DNA of 64,000 bases from Microthrixaceae bacterium (GTDB lineage: Bacteria; Actinomycetota; Acidimicrobiia; Acidimicrobiales; Microtrichaceae), in contig JADLFH010000016.1 of the NCBI GenBank assembly GCA_020845705.1, forward strand, positions 62,001-126,000, written 5' to 3'. The translations under genes were made by a program, and so were the position numbers. Shown here one piece after another: positions 1 to 9,849 of this stretch. Position 1 is the first letter of the stretch; each line of letters opens with the position of its first letter. Under the pieces are notes generated by a model. It was not told where the DNA came from. It did no database searches and saw only the letters and a program-made list of their open reading frames with translations.

Positions 1-333
1 GTCGGCAAGCTGTTCGGGAGCCCGGCGCTCACGTTCTTCGGGCTTCCCGAGACGGGGCCGATCTTCGCGAGTCACCTGTCGTGGTACATCGACGAGTCGA
101 TCGGCATCCCGATCTCGAACGCGTTCGTGGTGCCGGTGGACCCGCGTTCGGGCAATCCGGTGCCGACGCTGTGGGAGCTGGTGGAGTCCGCGATGGTGTC
201 GGTTTGGTGCCCGGGCATGTTGGAGGGTTACGAGGGCGACTCGCACCCCGAGCGCTTCCGTGACAACCGCTTCCTCACCGGCATCATCGCCAGCTCCGAC
301 GCCAACGGCATGGTGTACCTGTTGCCGGACTGA
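1..333 (+). CDS. 3'-terminal part of an uncharacterised protein
   Basis: Frame 1 is open from the first base of the window to a TGA at 331-333, giving 110 residues of a protein whose start lies to the left. The sequence has an ordinary coding composition with motifs such as GLPETGPIFASHLSWYIDES and a C-terminal GMVYLLPD. I do not recognise the family. It is followed after 75 bases by the rhs gene on the same strand and could be part of its transcription unit, but nothing in the fragment ties it to Rhs secretion. Confidence 0.6.
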   Translation, partial: VGKLFGSPALTFFGLPETGPIFASHLSWYIDESIGIPISNAFVVPVDPRSGNPVPTLWELVESAMVSVWCPGMLEGYEGDSHPERFRDNRFLTGIIASSDANGMVYLLPD

Positions 334-407
334 GGGCTACGCACGGAGCCGGAGGGTGCTGGACAAGCGGGGGGGGCGCCTAGCTTGCCGGGTTTCTCGT
401 TCAGGGG

Positions 408-3400
408 GTGTTGGTGGTGAGGCTTTCCGTTCGTCGTCGGTTGGTGGTGGCCATTGTCGTGTTGGGGGTGGTGGGGTCGGGTTGTTCGGCGTTGTCGGCG
501 TCGGCGGGACGGTCTGAGTTGCGTGCGGCGGGGGACGCGAAGGCGGTTGGGCTGCCACCGTTGCCGTCGGGGCCCCGTGATCTGGTGGCGGAGTTGGCGC
601 CGGGCGGGCAGGGGTCGGTTGGTGCCGGTGAGGATGTGGTGGATCGGGGTGGGCGGGATCCGGTGGCGGATCGGGTGTCTGAGGATGTGTCGGTGCGGTC
701 GGAGGGTTCGGAGACGTGGCGGTTGGAGTCGGGGTTGCGTCAGACGGAACTCTTCATGGAGCCGAAGTGGTTTCGCGACGAGTCCGGGGCGTGGGCGCGG
801 GTTGATCCGTCGGTGACGGCGGACCTGTCCCGACCCGGTGTGATGGTGTCTCGGGGTGCGGGGTGGCGGGCAAGTTTCGAGGCGGCTGGGCGGGTGTCGG
901 TGTCGTTCGAGGGGCGCGTGGTTGTCTTGCGGGTTCGGGCGTCGAACCGGATGGTGGTGCCCGAGTTGGACGGGAAGGACGGGACGGCGGTGTGGTATCG
1001 GGGGGTGTGGCCGGGTGTGGACTTGCGTTATCGGGTGTCGCCGACGGGGTTGAAGGAGGACTTCGTGGTGTCGTCGCCGGAGGGTTTCGCGGCGGCGGCC
1101 GACTTTGTGGTGGAGGTGGAGTCGGAGGGCCGGTTCGTCGCGGACGAGAAGCAGCCGGGCGGGGTGGAGTTGGATTGGGATGGTGACGGCAAGGCCGTGG
1201 TGGAGGGGAAGGCGGATGGTCCGCGGTTTTCGATCCCGCCGCCTGCGGTTGCGGACGCGAGGGGTGAGGTGATCGCGTCGTCGAAGGATGTGAGTTTGGC
1301 GGTGGATCTGGCGGGGGAGCGGGGTGTGGGGCGGCGGTCGCGTGATGTGGGCGTCGCAGTGTCGCCTGCTTGGGTTGCTGGTTTGTCCGCGGAGCGGTTT
1401 CCGGTGACGGTGGATCCTCAGTTGGTGGTGATTCCGTCGTCGATGGGTGGGTCGTGGGCGTCTTACAACCAGGCGGGCACGGTCACGAATCAGGGGATGA
1501 ACCAGTGGGGGCTGTTGGGGAACTGGCGGGTCTTCGGCGACGACTACTGGCGGTTCGGGTTGGCGCCGGGGTATTCGCATTTGTGGACGACAACGGCCCC
1601 GGGGACACCGGCGCCGCAGGTGTTCGCGGCGAACTTGAAGTTGGACACGGTGGGGTATCCGACGGCGGTGCCGCCGTTCAGCGGGTCGAACTTCCCGGCG
1701 TCGACAACGGATGATCTGGTGATCGCGTGTCACGCGTCGGCGTGGAGCTATGGGGGGATGTTTCCGAACAACTCGACGTGCAGTTCGTCGGCCTATGTCG
1801 GGTGGAACTTGCAGTATTCGGTTCTGGGCTCGCATCCGTCTTCGACGTTCGTCGATGTTACGAAGCTGGTGCGGCCGTGGGTGAAGAACCAGGATCCCAA
1901 CGGTGTGTTGGGTGTGTCGATGCAGGACTGGCCTGGCACCTACACGTTCAAGCCGACAGCGATGTCGTTGGTGATCGACTGGGATCGACCGTCGTCTGTG
2001 GCGACTCCTTCGACGCCTGCGGAGGGCTCGACGTCGGTGTCGACTACACCTGGTTTCAGTTGGGGGGCGGCGACCGATGTCGATGCCGCTTCGCCCTGGA
2101 ACCAGACCGAGGAGCGTTATCAGGTGGCGGTGTTCGCGGGGCAGCCGCCCCCTATGGACACGGCAGATCCGACGTCGAACTGCCGGTCGAACACCGCGAT
2201 TTGGACGTCGGGGTTCCAAACTGGCACGAGCGTGACGATTCCCGACAAGGTGTTGTCCGATGGGGTGACGTATTGGTGGACGGTCGCGGCGTTGGGGGTG
2301 GTGCCCGGCGTCTTCCCGAAGGGTGTGGCGTCGTGTTCGGGACCGTCGAAGTTCAAGGTGGACCGCCGGTTGGGTTCCTCGGGGGTGTCGCCGATGGAGG
2401 CGGTGGGCCCGGTGGGCGTGAATCTGGCGAACGGGAACGTGGTGTTGTCGGCGGGTTCGCATTCGGTGAGTTCGGTGGGCGGGCGGGTTGGCCCGTCGTT
2501 TTCGTACAACTCGCAGGCGAAACCCGACAACGGTCTGCGTGCCACCTACTACGGCGGGGTGTTCCCCGACCTCGACGTGCCGATCGTGCCCCCGGATTTC
2601 GGGATGCCGGCGTTCTCGCAACGGGTGGACGATTCGATCGATTTCGATTGGGCGGAGAAGGGCCCGGTCGCGGATTATCCGTTGGACAACTTCTGGGCTC
2701 GTTGGACCGGGTTCGTGACGGTCCCTCAGGCGGGTTCGTATTGTTTCGGGACGAACGCGGACGACGGGACGCGTGTGTGGGTGGGCGCCACGCTGGTGTT
2801 GGACAACTGGCTGGACCAGGCCGCTACTGACAAGCAGTGTTCCCAGTCGGTGTCGTTCTCGGCCGGTGAGACGAAAGAGATCACTGTCGAGTACTACGAC
2901 TCGCGGGGCGCGGCGTCGATCCAGTTGAAGGTGTACGGCGGGCCGACGGGCACCCAGGTGGTGCCCTCGAGTTGGTTGTCGACGAATTTGTCGCCGTTGG
3001 GGCCGAACTGGTCGATGGCGGCGGGTTCGGTGTCGATCTCGGGTGCCCGGGCGTCGGGGTCGGGCGTCACGTTGAACCTTGCGGACGGCCAGACGGTGGA
3101 GTACCGGAAGTCGGCGTCGGGCGCGTATGTGGGTCCTGCGGGTGACGCGACGACGGTGTCGGTCGACGCGTTGTCCGGTGAGATCGCGGTGCTGGATGAT
3201 GCGGGCGTTGCGTACAAGTTCGACAAGGACGGGATGTTGCGGTCCGCGGTGTCCGCGACAGATGACCGCAACCCGTCGGCAACCCAGTTGGTGTGGTCGG
3301 GTTCGCCGCCCCGGTTGACGGGGATGAAGGACCCCGTGTCGGGCGACACGGTCACGTTGTCCTATGGGGGTGACGCGGCGTGTTCGACGCCGCCGTCAGG

Positions 3401-6400
3401 GTTCGAGGTCGCAGCGGGTCAGTTGTGCCGGGTGGCGTCGTGGGATGGTCGGGTGACTGACGTGTTCTACGACCCCGACGGTCGGCTCGCTCGGATTGTC
3501 GGGCCGGGTGACGGGACCGTCGGTCGTGACACGACCGATTTCGGTTATGACTCGCTGAACCGTGTGACGTCGGTGCGGCAGCCGTTGGCGTTCGACGCGA
3601 TCGCTGCGGGGTTGCGTGCCGACGACGCGTCGACGCGTTGGGAACTCACCTATGACGCTTCGGGTCGGGCCGCGGTGGTGACCGCGCCTGCAGCGCGGTC
3701 GGGCGCGGCACGACAGACCGCGACGGTCAGCTATGTGTCGGGGCCGGCGCCGGGTGTGTTGGGGGAATCGACGGTGACGTTGTCGGGGGTGTCGAGCCCT
3801 TCGGGGTTCACGACCAAGTACCGTTTCGACGACTCGTATCGGACCCAGGAGATGGTGGCCGTCGGCGGCCAGGTCACCCATATCCATTATGACGGCGCCT
3901 CGGATCGGGTTTCCTTCACCGATGTGAATTCCGGAACCGCTCAGGCGTTGCGGTCTTCGACGATCTATGACACGTCGGTGGTGTTCAACGGGCTGTCGCG
4001 GCCGATCACCACCTACGGTCCTGCACCGGTGTCGTCGTTCCAGGTTGGGAACCCGACGTTGCCGAATGTCGGTGCGCAGGTGCCGTCGACGTCGACGGTC
4101 TATGACGGTGGGATTGATGGGCTGGCAGCGGCGTGGTGGGACGACACCGGCTATTCGGGCACCGCGCCGAACCGGTCCGCGTTCTTGGGTGCCCCGAAGT
4201 CCCACACGCTGCTCACCGGCGCGGCGTCATGGAGTTGGGGGACGTCGTCGCCGGATCCGGCGGTGTTGCCGAACGACGGGTTCTCGGGTCGGTTGTCGGG
4301 GCTGGTGTATTTGGGGTCTTCGGGGAACTGGAGTTTCGCGGGGCAGGCCGACGACGGGTTGCGTGTCACTGTCGATGACACGCTCGCGGTGGACACGTGG
4401 GCGGCACCGTTGGCGAAGGTGACCTCGGCGCCGGTGAACCTGGTCGCGGGGTGGCATCGGATCGCGGTTGATTTCCGTGAGGACGCGGGTGGGGCGTCGA
4501 TGACGTTGTGGTACACGCCGCCGGGCGGGTCCGAAACGATCATCCCGGCGTCGGGGTTGAAACCGGATCTGGGGTTGGTGACCTCCACGACGGACACGGC
4601 GGGGGTGACGTCGACGACGTCGTACGCGGACCCGATCCTGGGGTTGGCGACCTCGGCGACGACGGATCCGTCGGGGTTGAACCTGACCTCGACCACGTCG
4701 TTCGAGGCGAAGGGCACCGGTTGGTTGCGGCGGACGGCTCGGGCGTTGCCTGACGCCGTGTCGGGATCTCGGCAAACCCAGACGTACGCGCACTATGGGG
4801 CGTCGGAGGTCGCGCCGTCGGTCATGTGCGCGGGTAGCGGCGTGTCGGTGGCGTCGGTGTCCCAGCGCGGTTTGCCGAAATCGTCGGTGGCGGCGGATCC
4901 CAACATCGCGGGCGGCCCCTCAGGGTTGGGACGTGAACAGGTGCAGGACAGTTCGGGGCGTGTCGTCGCGGTTCGTAATTCAGCGGACTCGGAGTGGGCG
5001 TGCACCGCGTTCGACGGACGTGGCCGGGTCACGAAACAGACCTACCCTGGTTTCGGTGGGGAACCGGAGCGGACGGTTACGACCACCTATTCGACGTCTG
5101 ATCCGTTCCTGACGACGGTGTCGGACCCGGCGGGCACGATCACGACCAGGGTGGATCTGTTGGGCCGGGTGACTGACAGTCAGGATGTGTGGGGGACGAT
5201 CACCCACACCGACTACGACCTCGGTGGCCGGCCGACCCAGTCGACGGTGTTCAAGACGACAGGTGTGGTCCTCGAGGCGACGATGTCGGACTACCAGGCT
5301 GCTGGTGCGGGGGTGAATCAGCTGTCCGCGACCCGTTGGACCGATTCGCTGCCGGCGGTCACCTCCGTGGTGTACGACTTCACGAATCTGCGGGTGAACG
5401 CGGGCCAGTCGATGCCGACGACGACAGGGACGACGTTGGTGTCGGCGACCTTTGACGGGATCGGTCGTCCTGTGACGTTCAGCTACAGCAGTGGGGTGGT
5501 GTCGACGCAGTCCTATGACGGTTTCGGGCGGCCGTCGGGGGTCACCGACACGAAGGCCGCTTCGACGTTGCTGTCGGACACGGTGACACGTGACCTGTCG
5601 GGTCGGGTGGTCGACCAGACGTTGGATGGGCTGGACGCGAACCCTGCCGGCGCGAACTACACGTATGACAACGCGGGTCGTCTGGTCGGCTGGTATGTGG
5701 CGGACCCGTCGACGTCGACGACGTTTCATGGGACCGAGTCCTACTCCTACAGCTCAGGCACACCCTCGGAGTGTGTGGGTCGGGGGTGGGGCAACGCGGC
5801 TTCGGCGGGGTTGAACTCGAATCGGGTCGAGTCGACGTTGCAGGTCAACGGCGGCGCGACCGCGACCACGAGGACGTGTTTCGATTTCGCGGACCGGGTT
5901 CAACGGGTGCTCACCGCGGCTGGGGAACCGAACCCGTATGGGGCGGGGTTCGGGTATGACTCGCATGGCAACGCGTCGCGTGTCGGGGTCGAGGCGAGGG
6001 TGTATGACGGGGCGGACCGTCATGTCGGCACCCGACCCGCCCTGGTGTCGACCGGAAAGGATGTCCTGTTGGTGGTGGGCAACCCTGGGGGGTTGACGTC
6101 GCGTGACTCGTGGCTACGCGACCAGTTGGTCGACGCCGCCTGGACGGTGAGCGTCGTGGATGACAACGGGATCTCGGCGTCGGCGGCGGAGGGGAAACAG
6201 CTGGTGGTGGTGTCGGATTCGGTGAGCTCGGGGACGGTCGGGGCGACGTTCAAGACGGTGACGGTCCCGGTGATCGTCTCGGAGGCGTTCATTCTCGATG
6301 ACATGGGGATGGTCGGCACGTCTGGTTCGGATGTTGGGGTCACGTCTGGGGATCAAACCCAGGTGAGCGTCACGGCCGAGGGCGCGGCGCATCCGTTGGG

Positions 6401-8297
6401 TGCCAACATTGCGGCGGGCACGGTCACGACGTCGACGTCTGGGGTGACTCATGGGTGGGGGAAACCCGCGGCGGCCGCGGTGAGGGTCGCGACCTTGCCG
6501 TCGGACTCGTCGAAAGCCACCCTGTTCGCGTATGACAGCGGTGCGGCGATGAGTTCGGGGACTGCGCCGGCGCGTCGGGTCAGCTGGTTCCACTATGAGG
6601 GCAACACGTCGCTGCTCACCGCGAACGCCGCTGCCTTGTTCCACGCGGCGGTGGTGTGGGCGGCGGACCTGCCGTCGGTGCCATCGGCGGTGGTGGTGGT
6701 CGGCAACCCTTCGGGGTTGACGTCGCGTGACTCGTGGATTCGTGACCGGCTCGAAGACGCCGGCTGGGCTGTCACTCTGGTGGATGACAACGGGATCACG
6801 GCGTCGGCGGCGGACGGCAAACAGCTGGTCGTGGTTTCCGAATCGGTGAGTTCGGCGACGGTGGGTGACACGTTCCGGACCACGACGACACCGGTGATCG
6901 TCGCGGAGTCGTACATTCTTGATGACATGGGGATGGTTCCAGCCGGGTCGACCAACTACGGCAACACCGCAACGGATCAAACCCAGGTTGGGGTCACCGC
7001 GGCGGGTGCGGTCCACCCGTTGGGGGCGGGGCTCCCAGTCGGGAACGCCACCACCTCAACGGTTCCGATGTCGCACGGGTGGGGGAAACCCGCGGCCGCG
7101 GCGACCGTCGCCGCCACCCTGCCCGCGGACGCGACCAAGGCGGTCGTGTTCGGCTATGACAGCGGTGCCGCGATGGCCTCGGGCACCGCGCCGGCTCGTC
7201 GGGTCGGCTGGTTCCACTACAGCGGCGCCGCCGGCTCGCTCACCGACAACGCAACAGCCCTGTTCGACGCGGCCGTCGCGTGGGCTGGGGGAACGACACC
7301 TGTCGTGCGGTATGTGCGTGACGCGACCGACCGGATCGTGGAACGGAAGATCAACGATCGGGTGGTCGCCCGATACAGCTACACGGCCTCAGGTGACACG
7401 TCGGATCTCACGTTGGACGCCGACAGCAACCTGGTCGAAGCGACCCTCGCCCTGCCCGGCGGGGTCCTGTACACGTGGCGGTCGACTAGCCCGGTGTGGT
7501 CGTATCCGAACCTCCACGGCGACCTCGCTCTCACCACCGACACCACCGGCGTCAAACAAGGGCCGACAAGGGTGTGGGACCCGTGGGGCAAACCCTTCAC
7601 CGTCACCGGCGAGCAGGACAACAGCATCGGTGAGATGGACTACGGGTGGCACGGCTCCGCGCAACGCCCCCTCGAACACCAAACCGGCCTCATCCCCACC
7701 ATCGAAATGGGTGCCCGCCAATACGACCCCACCCTCGGCCGATTCCTCGAAATCGACCCGGTCGAGGGGGGAACGGCCAATGACTACCTCTACGTGGGGG
7801 ACCCGGTCAATCAGGCAGATCTCACTGGTGAGCTCAATCCAAGCGAGGTTGGCTTTTGTGTTGAAAACCCCAATGAGTGTCGCAAGCTTGGCGGAATAAA
7901 GCAAGCTCTCGACGACACGTATGATTGCGATCGCAATAGGTGCAACGCAATGAAACATCTAATATTGTCGGCGACTCTTGGACTTCTATTTGGCAAAGAT
8001 GTTGCAAGAACGATGCTCAATAACCACGAGGCCAACGGATGTGCTGGCGGCGGGGACCTAAACGAGCGAATGGACTGCCACAACAACGCAATAGGACTAA
8101 TGGTTGGGGTCGGGATCCGGCGGCGTGCAGGGTGGTCTGGCAATGAGCTTGATTTCGCCAGTGATGCTCACCTGAAGCGGTGGATCAAGCAGATGGACAG
8201 CTTCATGACATCGCGGTATCCGTTCCGCTGTCAGAGCAGGCCACCACCGCGAGGTGCTGCCTGGTCGATTCGGCGAAGTGGAAAGAATTGCCGATAA
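408..8297 (+). CDS. Rhs/YD-repeat lipoprotein with PA14 domains and a C-terminal toxin-like tip
   Basis: This 2,629-residue protein looks like a polymorphic toxin. The N-terminus has basic residues, a hydrophobic stretch and a lipobox (VVGSGC), so export and lipid anchoring are likely. A PA14-type domain lies near residues 705-830 (GLRATYYGG, NADDGTRVWV) and a second near 1240-1370. YD-type repeats fill much of the middle, with Rhs-core phrases near residue 2430 (GARQYDPTLGRFLEIDP). Two tandem about 200-residue domains interrupt the repeats (6063-7288). After DPVNQADLTGE the composition shifts and the tip begins. GTG codons at 408, 414 and 417 are all possible starts; GGGGG at 404-408 favours 414 or 417. 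The stop TAA overlaps the next ATG (TAATG). Rhs architecture is clear; the toxin activity is inferred. Confidence 0.9.
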   Translation: MLVVRLSVRRRLVVAIVVLGVVGSGCSALSASAGRSELRAAGDAKAVGLPPLPSGPRDLVAELAPGGQGSVGAGEDVVDRGGRDPVADRVSEDVSVRSEGSETWRLESGLRQTELFMEPKWFRDESGAWARVDPSVTADLSRPGVMVSRGAGWRASFEAAGRVSVSFEGRVVVLRVRASNRMVVPELDGKDGTAVWYRGVWPGVDLRYRVSPTGLKEDFVVSSPEGFAAAADFVVEVESEGRFVADEKQPGGVELDWDGDGKAVVEGKADGPRFSIPPPAVADARGEVIASSKDVSLAVDLAGERGVGRRSRDVGVAVSPAWVAGLSAERFPVTVDPQLVVIPSSMGGSWASYNQAGTVTNQGMNQWGLLGNWRVFGDDYWRFGLAPGYSHLWTTTAPGTPAPQVFAANLKLDTVGYPTAVPPFSGSNFPASTTDDLVIACHASAWSYGGMFPNNSTCSSSAYVGWNLQYSVLGSHPSSTFVDVTKLVRPWVKNQDPNGVLGVSMQDWPGTYTFKPTAMSLVIDWDRPSSVATPSTPAEGSTSVSTTPGFSWGAATDVDAASPWNQTEERYQVAVFAGQPPPMDTADPTSNCRSNTAIWTSGFQTGTSVTIPDKVLSDGVTYWWTVAALGVVPGVFPKGVASCSGPSKFKVDRRLGSSGVSPMEAVGPVGVNLANGNVVLSAGSHSVSSVGGRVGPSFSYNSQAKPDNGLRATYYGGVFPDLDVPIVPPDFGMPAFSQRVDDSIDFDWAEKGPVADYPLDNFWARWTGFVTVPQAGSYCFGTNADDGTRVWVGATLVLDNWLDQAATDKQCSQSVSFSAGETKEITVEYYDSRGAASIQLKVYGGPTGTQVVPSSWLSTNLSPLGPNWSMAAGSVSISGARASGSGVTLNLADGQTVEYRKSASGAYVGPAGDATTVSVDALSGEIAVLDDAGVAYKFDKDGMLRSAVSATDDRNPSATQLVWSGSPPRLTGMKDPVSGDTVTLSYGGDAACSTPPSGFEVAAGQLCRVASWDGRVTDVFYDPDGRLARIVGPGDGTVGRDTTDFGYDSLNRVTSVRQPLAFDAIAAGLRADDASTRWELTYDASGRAAVVTAPAARSGAARQTATVSYVSGPAPGVLGESTVTLSGVSSPSGFTTKYRFDDSYRTQEMVAVGGQVTHIHYDGASDRVSFTDVNSGTAQALRSSTIYDTSVVFNGLSRPITTYGPAPVSSFQVGNPTLPNVGAQVPSTSTVYDGGIDGLAAAWWDDTGYSGTAPNRSAFLGAPKSHTLLTGAASWSWGTSSPDPAVLPNDGFSGRLSGLVYLGSSGNWSFAGQADDGLRVTVDDTLAVDTWAAPLAKVTSAPVNLVAGWHRIAVDFREDAGGASMTLWYTPPGGSETIIPASGLKPDLGLVTSTTDTAGVTSTTSYADPILGLATSATTDPSGLNLTSTTSFEAKGTGWLRRTARALPDAVSGSRQTQTYAHYGASEVAPSVMCAGSGVSVASVSQRGLPKSSVAADPNIAGGPSGLGREQVQDSSGRVVAVRNSADSEWACTAFDGRGRVTKQTYPGFGGEPERTVTTTYSTSDPFLTTVSDPAGTITTRVDLLGRVTDSQDVWGTITHTDYDLGGRPTQSTVFKTTGVVLEATMSDYQAAGAGVNQLSATRWTDSLPAVTSVVYDFTNLRVNAGQSMPTTTGTTLVSATFDGIGRPVTFSYSSGVVSTQSYDGFGRPSGVTDTKAASTLLSDTVTRDLSGRVVDQTLDGLDANPAGANYTYDNAGRLVGWYVADPSTSTTFHGTESYSYSSGTPSECVGRGWGNAASAGLNSNRVESTLQVNGGATATTRTCFDFADRVQRVLTAAGEPNPYGAGFGYDSHGNASRVGVEARVYDGADRHVGTRPALVSTGKDVLLVVGNPGGLTSRDSWLRDQLVDAAWTVSVVDDNGISASAAEGKQLVVVSDSVSSGTVGATFKTVTVPVIVSEAFILDDMGMVGTSGSDVGVTSGDQTQVSVTAEGAAHPLGANIAAGTVTTSTSGVTHGWGKPAAAAVRVATLPSDSSKATLFAYDSGAAMSSGTAPARRVSWFHYEGNTSLLTANAAALFHAAVVWAADLPSVPSAVVVVGNPSGLTSRDSWIRDRLEDAGWAVTLVDDNGITASAADGKQLVVVSESVSSATVGDTFRTTTTPVIVAESYILDDMGMVPAGSTNYGNTATDQTQVGVTAAGAVHPLGAGLPVGNATTSTVPMSHGWGKPAAAATVAATLPADATKAVVFGYDSGAAMASGTAPARRVGWFHYSGAAGSLTDNATALFDAAVAWAGGTTPVVRYVRDATDRIVERKINDRVVARYSYTASGDTSDLTLDADSNLVEATLALPGGVLYTWRSTSPVWSYPNLHGDLALTTDTTGVKQGPTRVWDPWGKPFTVTGEQDNSIGEMDYGWHGSAQRPLEHQTGLIPTIEMGARQYDPTLGRFLEIDPVEGGTANDYLYVGDPVNQADLTGELNPSEVGFCVENPNECRKLGGIKQALDDTYDCDRNRCNAMKHLILSATLGLLFGKDVARTMLNNHEANGCAGGGDLNERMDCHNNAIGLMVGVGIRRRAGWSGNELDFASDAHLKRWIKQMDSFMTSRYPFRCQSRPPPRGAAWSIRRSGKNCR
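6063..7288 (+). repeat. Tandem duplicated domain inside the rhs gene
   Basis: Two copies, about 6063-6664 and 6690-7288, encode near-parallel domains. Each begins VxVVGNPxGLTSRDSW, continues through a VVDDNG turn, a GKQLVVVS strand and ILDDMGMV, and ends with ARRVxWFHY and an alanine-rich helix. The layout resembles the class I amidotransferase-like Rossmann domains found in some secreted actinobacterial proteins, without an obvious catalytic Cys. The close match suggests a fairly recent internal duplication. Confidence 0.7.
7821..8297 (+). other. Rhs C-terminal toxin-like domain with lowered GC
   Basis: About 157 codons after the Rhs core are visibly richer in A/T than the rest of the gene, as expected for a swapped-in toxin tip. 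The motif order NAMKH...(A)...G...A...NNHE...MDCHNNAIG resembles a histidine/HE/DxxNN pattern I recall from uncharacterised Rhs-tip domains such as DUF6973; this is from memory. Six cysteines occur in the tip. The last 25 residues are basic and proline-rich and may reflect a late frameshift. Confidence 0.55.
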
Positions 8298-8539
8298 TGA
8301 ACAGCCGCAAATGGCGTATGAGGGTTCTGCCATTATTGGGAATATTGCTCGCGATCAGTATTCAGTTTCCGGTTCGACTGTTGTACACCGACACCTTTCG
8401 GTGTATGAATCTCAAGAGCGGGATCTCCTATACCTCAGATTCTGGTTGTGATTCACCAGTCGTAGAGAGTTGCTTCATCCGTGAAATTCGTGTCTACTGG
8501 ACGACAGAACGGCGTTGTACTGGGCGACGCGGTGATTAG
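8297..8539 (+). CDS. Small membrane protein, candidate immunity protein truncated by the IS
   Basis: ATG at 8297 overlaps the rhs stop codon (TAATG), implying translational coupling. The 80-residue product has one hydrophobic helix near the N-terminus (LPLLGILLAISIQFPVRLL) followed by a Cys-containing exposed region. Position right after a toxin tip and the same low-GC composition make it a candidate immunity gene. The stop TAG at 8537-8539 is the first three bases of the insertion sequence, so the original gene was probably longer. No family is recognised. An internal start in a longer frame beginning at 8180 is possible, but the coupling favours 8297. Confidence 0.55.
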   Translation: MNSRKWRMRVLPLLGILLAISIQFPVRLLYTDTFRCMNLKSGISYTSDSGCDSPVVESCFIREIRVYWTTERRCTGRRGD

Positions 8540-9827
8540 GGCCCGCCGCGAAATTGAGTTCGCTTTTCATGCTGCGGAGTTGGCAGTGAGGGTGTAGTTC
8601 CAGTCGCCGTGCCAGTCGTGGCGGTGGAGGGGCAAGGCGTCGAGTTGGGTGTCGGTGATCTTGACGCCCTTGGGATACCAGTTGGGGTCGTAGCTGGCGG
8701 AGACCTTGAGGCCGGTCTGGGTGGTCGTCGCTCCGATGAGCTCGATGATCGTGCGGATGTCGGTCAGGGGCCGGCCTCGCCAGTTCATCGAGATGAACGA
8801 GAAGAGTCGGTGTTCGATCTTGTTCCACTTCGACGTGCCGGGCGGGTAGTGACACACGGTGATCGCCAGGCCGGTCTCGGCTGCGAGCGCGGCGAGATGG
8901 AACTTCCAGGCTCGAACCCGGTAGCCGTTCGAGCCACCGCAGTCCGCGGTGATCGTGAGCGTCGTGGCGTGTGGGAAGCGGGTGCTGCCGGTGGTGTTCC
9001 ACCAGCGGCGGATTGCTTCGACCGCGAACTCGGCGGTGTCGGCTGTGTCACCAACCGAGACCCAGCCTTCGTCGTTGCCGATGTCGTAGACGCCGTAGGG
9101 GATCGCCTTCGCGTACTCACCCAAGGCGGGATCCGCGAAGTCATGGGTGTTGACCCGTTCGGGGTCCCCGGTGGGCCGCCAGTCCCGGCCCTTGTTGGCG
9201 TAGTTGCCGATCAGCTCCTTCTTCTTCGTGTCCACGCTGATTACCGGCTCCGATGCCGCGAGGCGTTCCGCGACGATGCCGTTGAGGTACTCGAACTGGG
9301 CGTTGCGGTCCGGGTGCGACGCACCCTCCACCTGCTTCGACGGTGCTTGCAGCGAGTAGCCCATCTGGTGCAACAAGCGCCGCACCAGTTCCGCTGACAC
9401 CTTGTAGCCCTGAGCGGTGAGCTGGCGGGCCAACTCGTAGGTCGACGTGAGCGTCCACCGCAACGGCGACATCGGCGTCCCCCGCGTCTCGGGCCACACC
9501 AACTCGTCGAGAGCTTCCAACAACCCGGGCTGCTTATCGATCGCCGGCTTCTCCCCAGCCCCCGGAGCCCGCACGCGATCAATCACCTCGGCACCAGCCT
9601 CGATCTCCGACGCCCCCTTCGCCACCGTCGGACGCGACACCCCCGACAGCTCCGCCACCCGAGTCCTACCGCCACGGCCGACCATCACCGCCGCAGCCCC
9701 CACCACCAATCGCCGCTGACGCTCATCCAGGTGCGGCAACACCGACACGAAGAACCCCCGCATCGCGTCTTCGGTCACGTCCACACCCCAACACTACATC
9801 GCGAACCTTATTCAGTGGCGGACCCTA
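8537..9827 (-). mobile_element. ISAzo13-like insertion sequence, about 1.29 kb
   Basis: The element is bounded by imperfect inverted repeats: the left end 8537-8563 begins TAGGGCCCGCC and ends GTTCGC, and the right end 9801-9827 read on the minus strand begins TAGGGTCCGCC and ends GTTCGC. By eye 20 of 27 positions match. One transposase gene fills the interior. No target-site duplication is evident (TGA left, GGC right). The left end truncates the candidate immunity gene. Confidence 0.8.
8567..9784 (-). CDS. ISAzo13 family transposase
   Basis: The 405-residue protein has an N-terminal helix-turn-helix (TRVAELSGVSRPTVAKGASE) and a DDE-type core: VISVDTKKKELIGNY supplies the first Asp, TITADCGGSNGYR the second, and KWNKIEHRLFSF the Glu-containing segment. 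These phrases are characteristic of the ISAzo13 family. The frame is intact from ATG at 9784 to the stop at 8567, so the element may be active. Confidence 0.9.
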   Translation of the reverse strand: MDVTEDAMRGFFVSVLPHLDERQRRLVVGAAAVMVGRGGRTRVAELSGVSRPTVAKGASEIEAGAEVIDRVRAPGAGEKPAIDKQPGLLEALDELVWPETRGTPMSPLRWTLTSTYELARQLTAQGYKVSAELVRRLLHQMGYSLQAPSKQVEGASHPDRNAQFEYLNGIVAERLAASEPVISVDTKKKELIGNYANKGRDWRPTGDPERVNTHDFADPALGEYAKAIPYGVYDIGNDEGWVSVGDTADTAEFAVEAIRRWWNTTGSTRFPHATTLTITADCGGSNGYRVRAWKFHLAALAAETGLAITVCHYPPGTSKWNKIEHRLFSFISMNWRGRPLTDIRTIIELIGATTTQTGLKVSASYDPNWYPKGVKITDTQLDALPLHRHDWHGDWNYTLTANSAA

Positions 9828-9849
9828 AGGCAACAGAGAGGTCAGATCC

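Noticed and set aside
228-2621. Long open frame on the minus strand opposite the rhs gene
   Set aside because: Its product is Arg/His/Pro-rich with no domain, as expected for antisense of a GC-rich gene; the plus strand is clearly coding.
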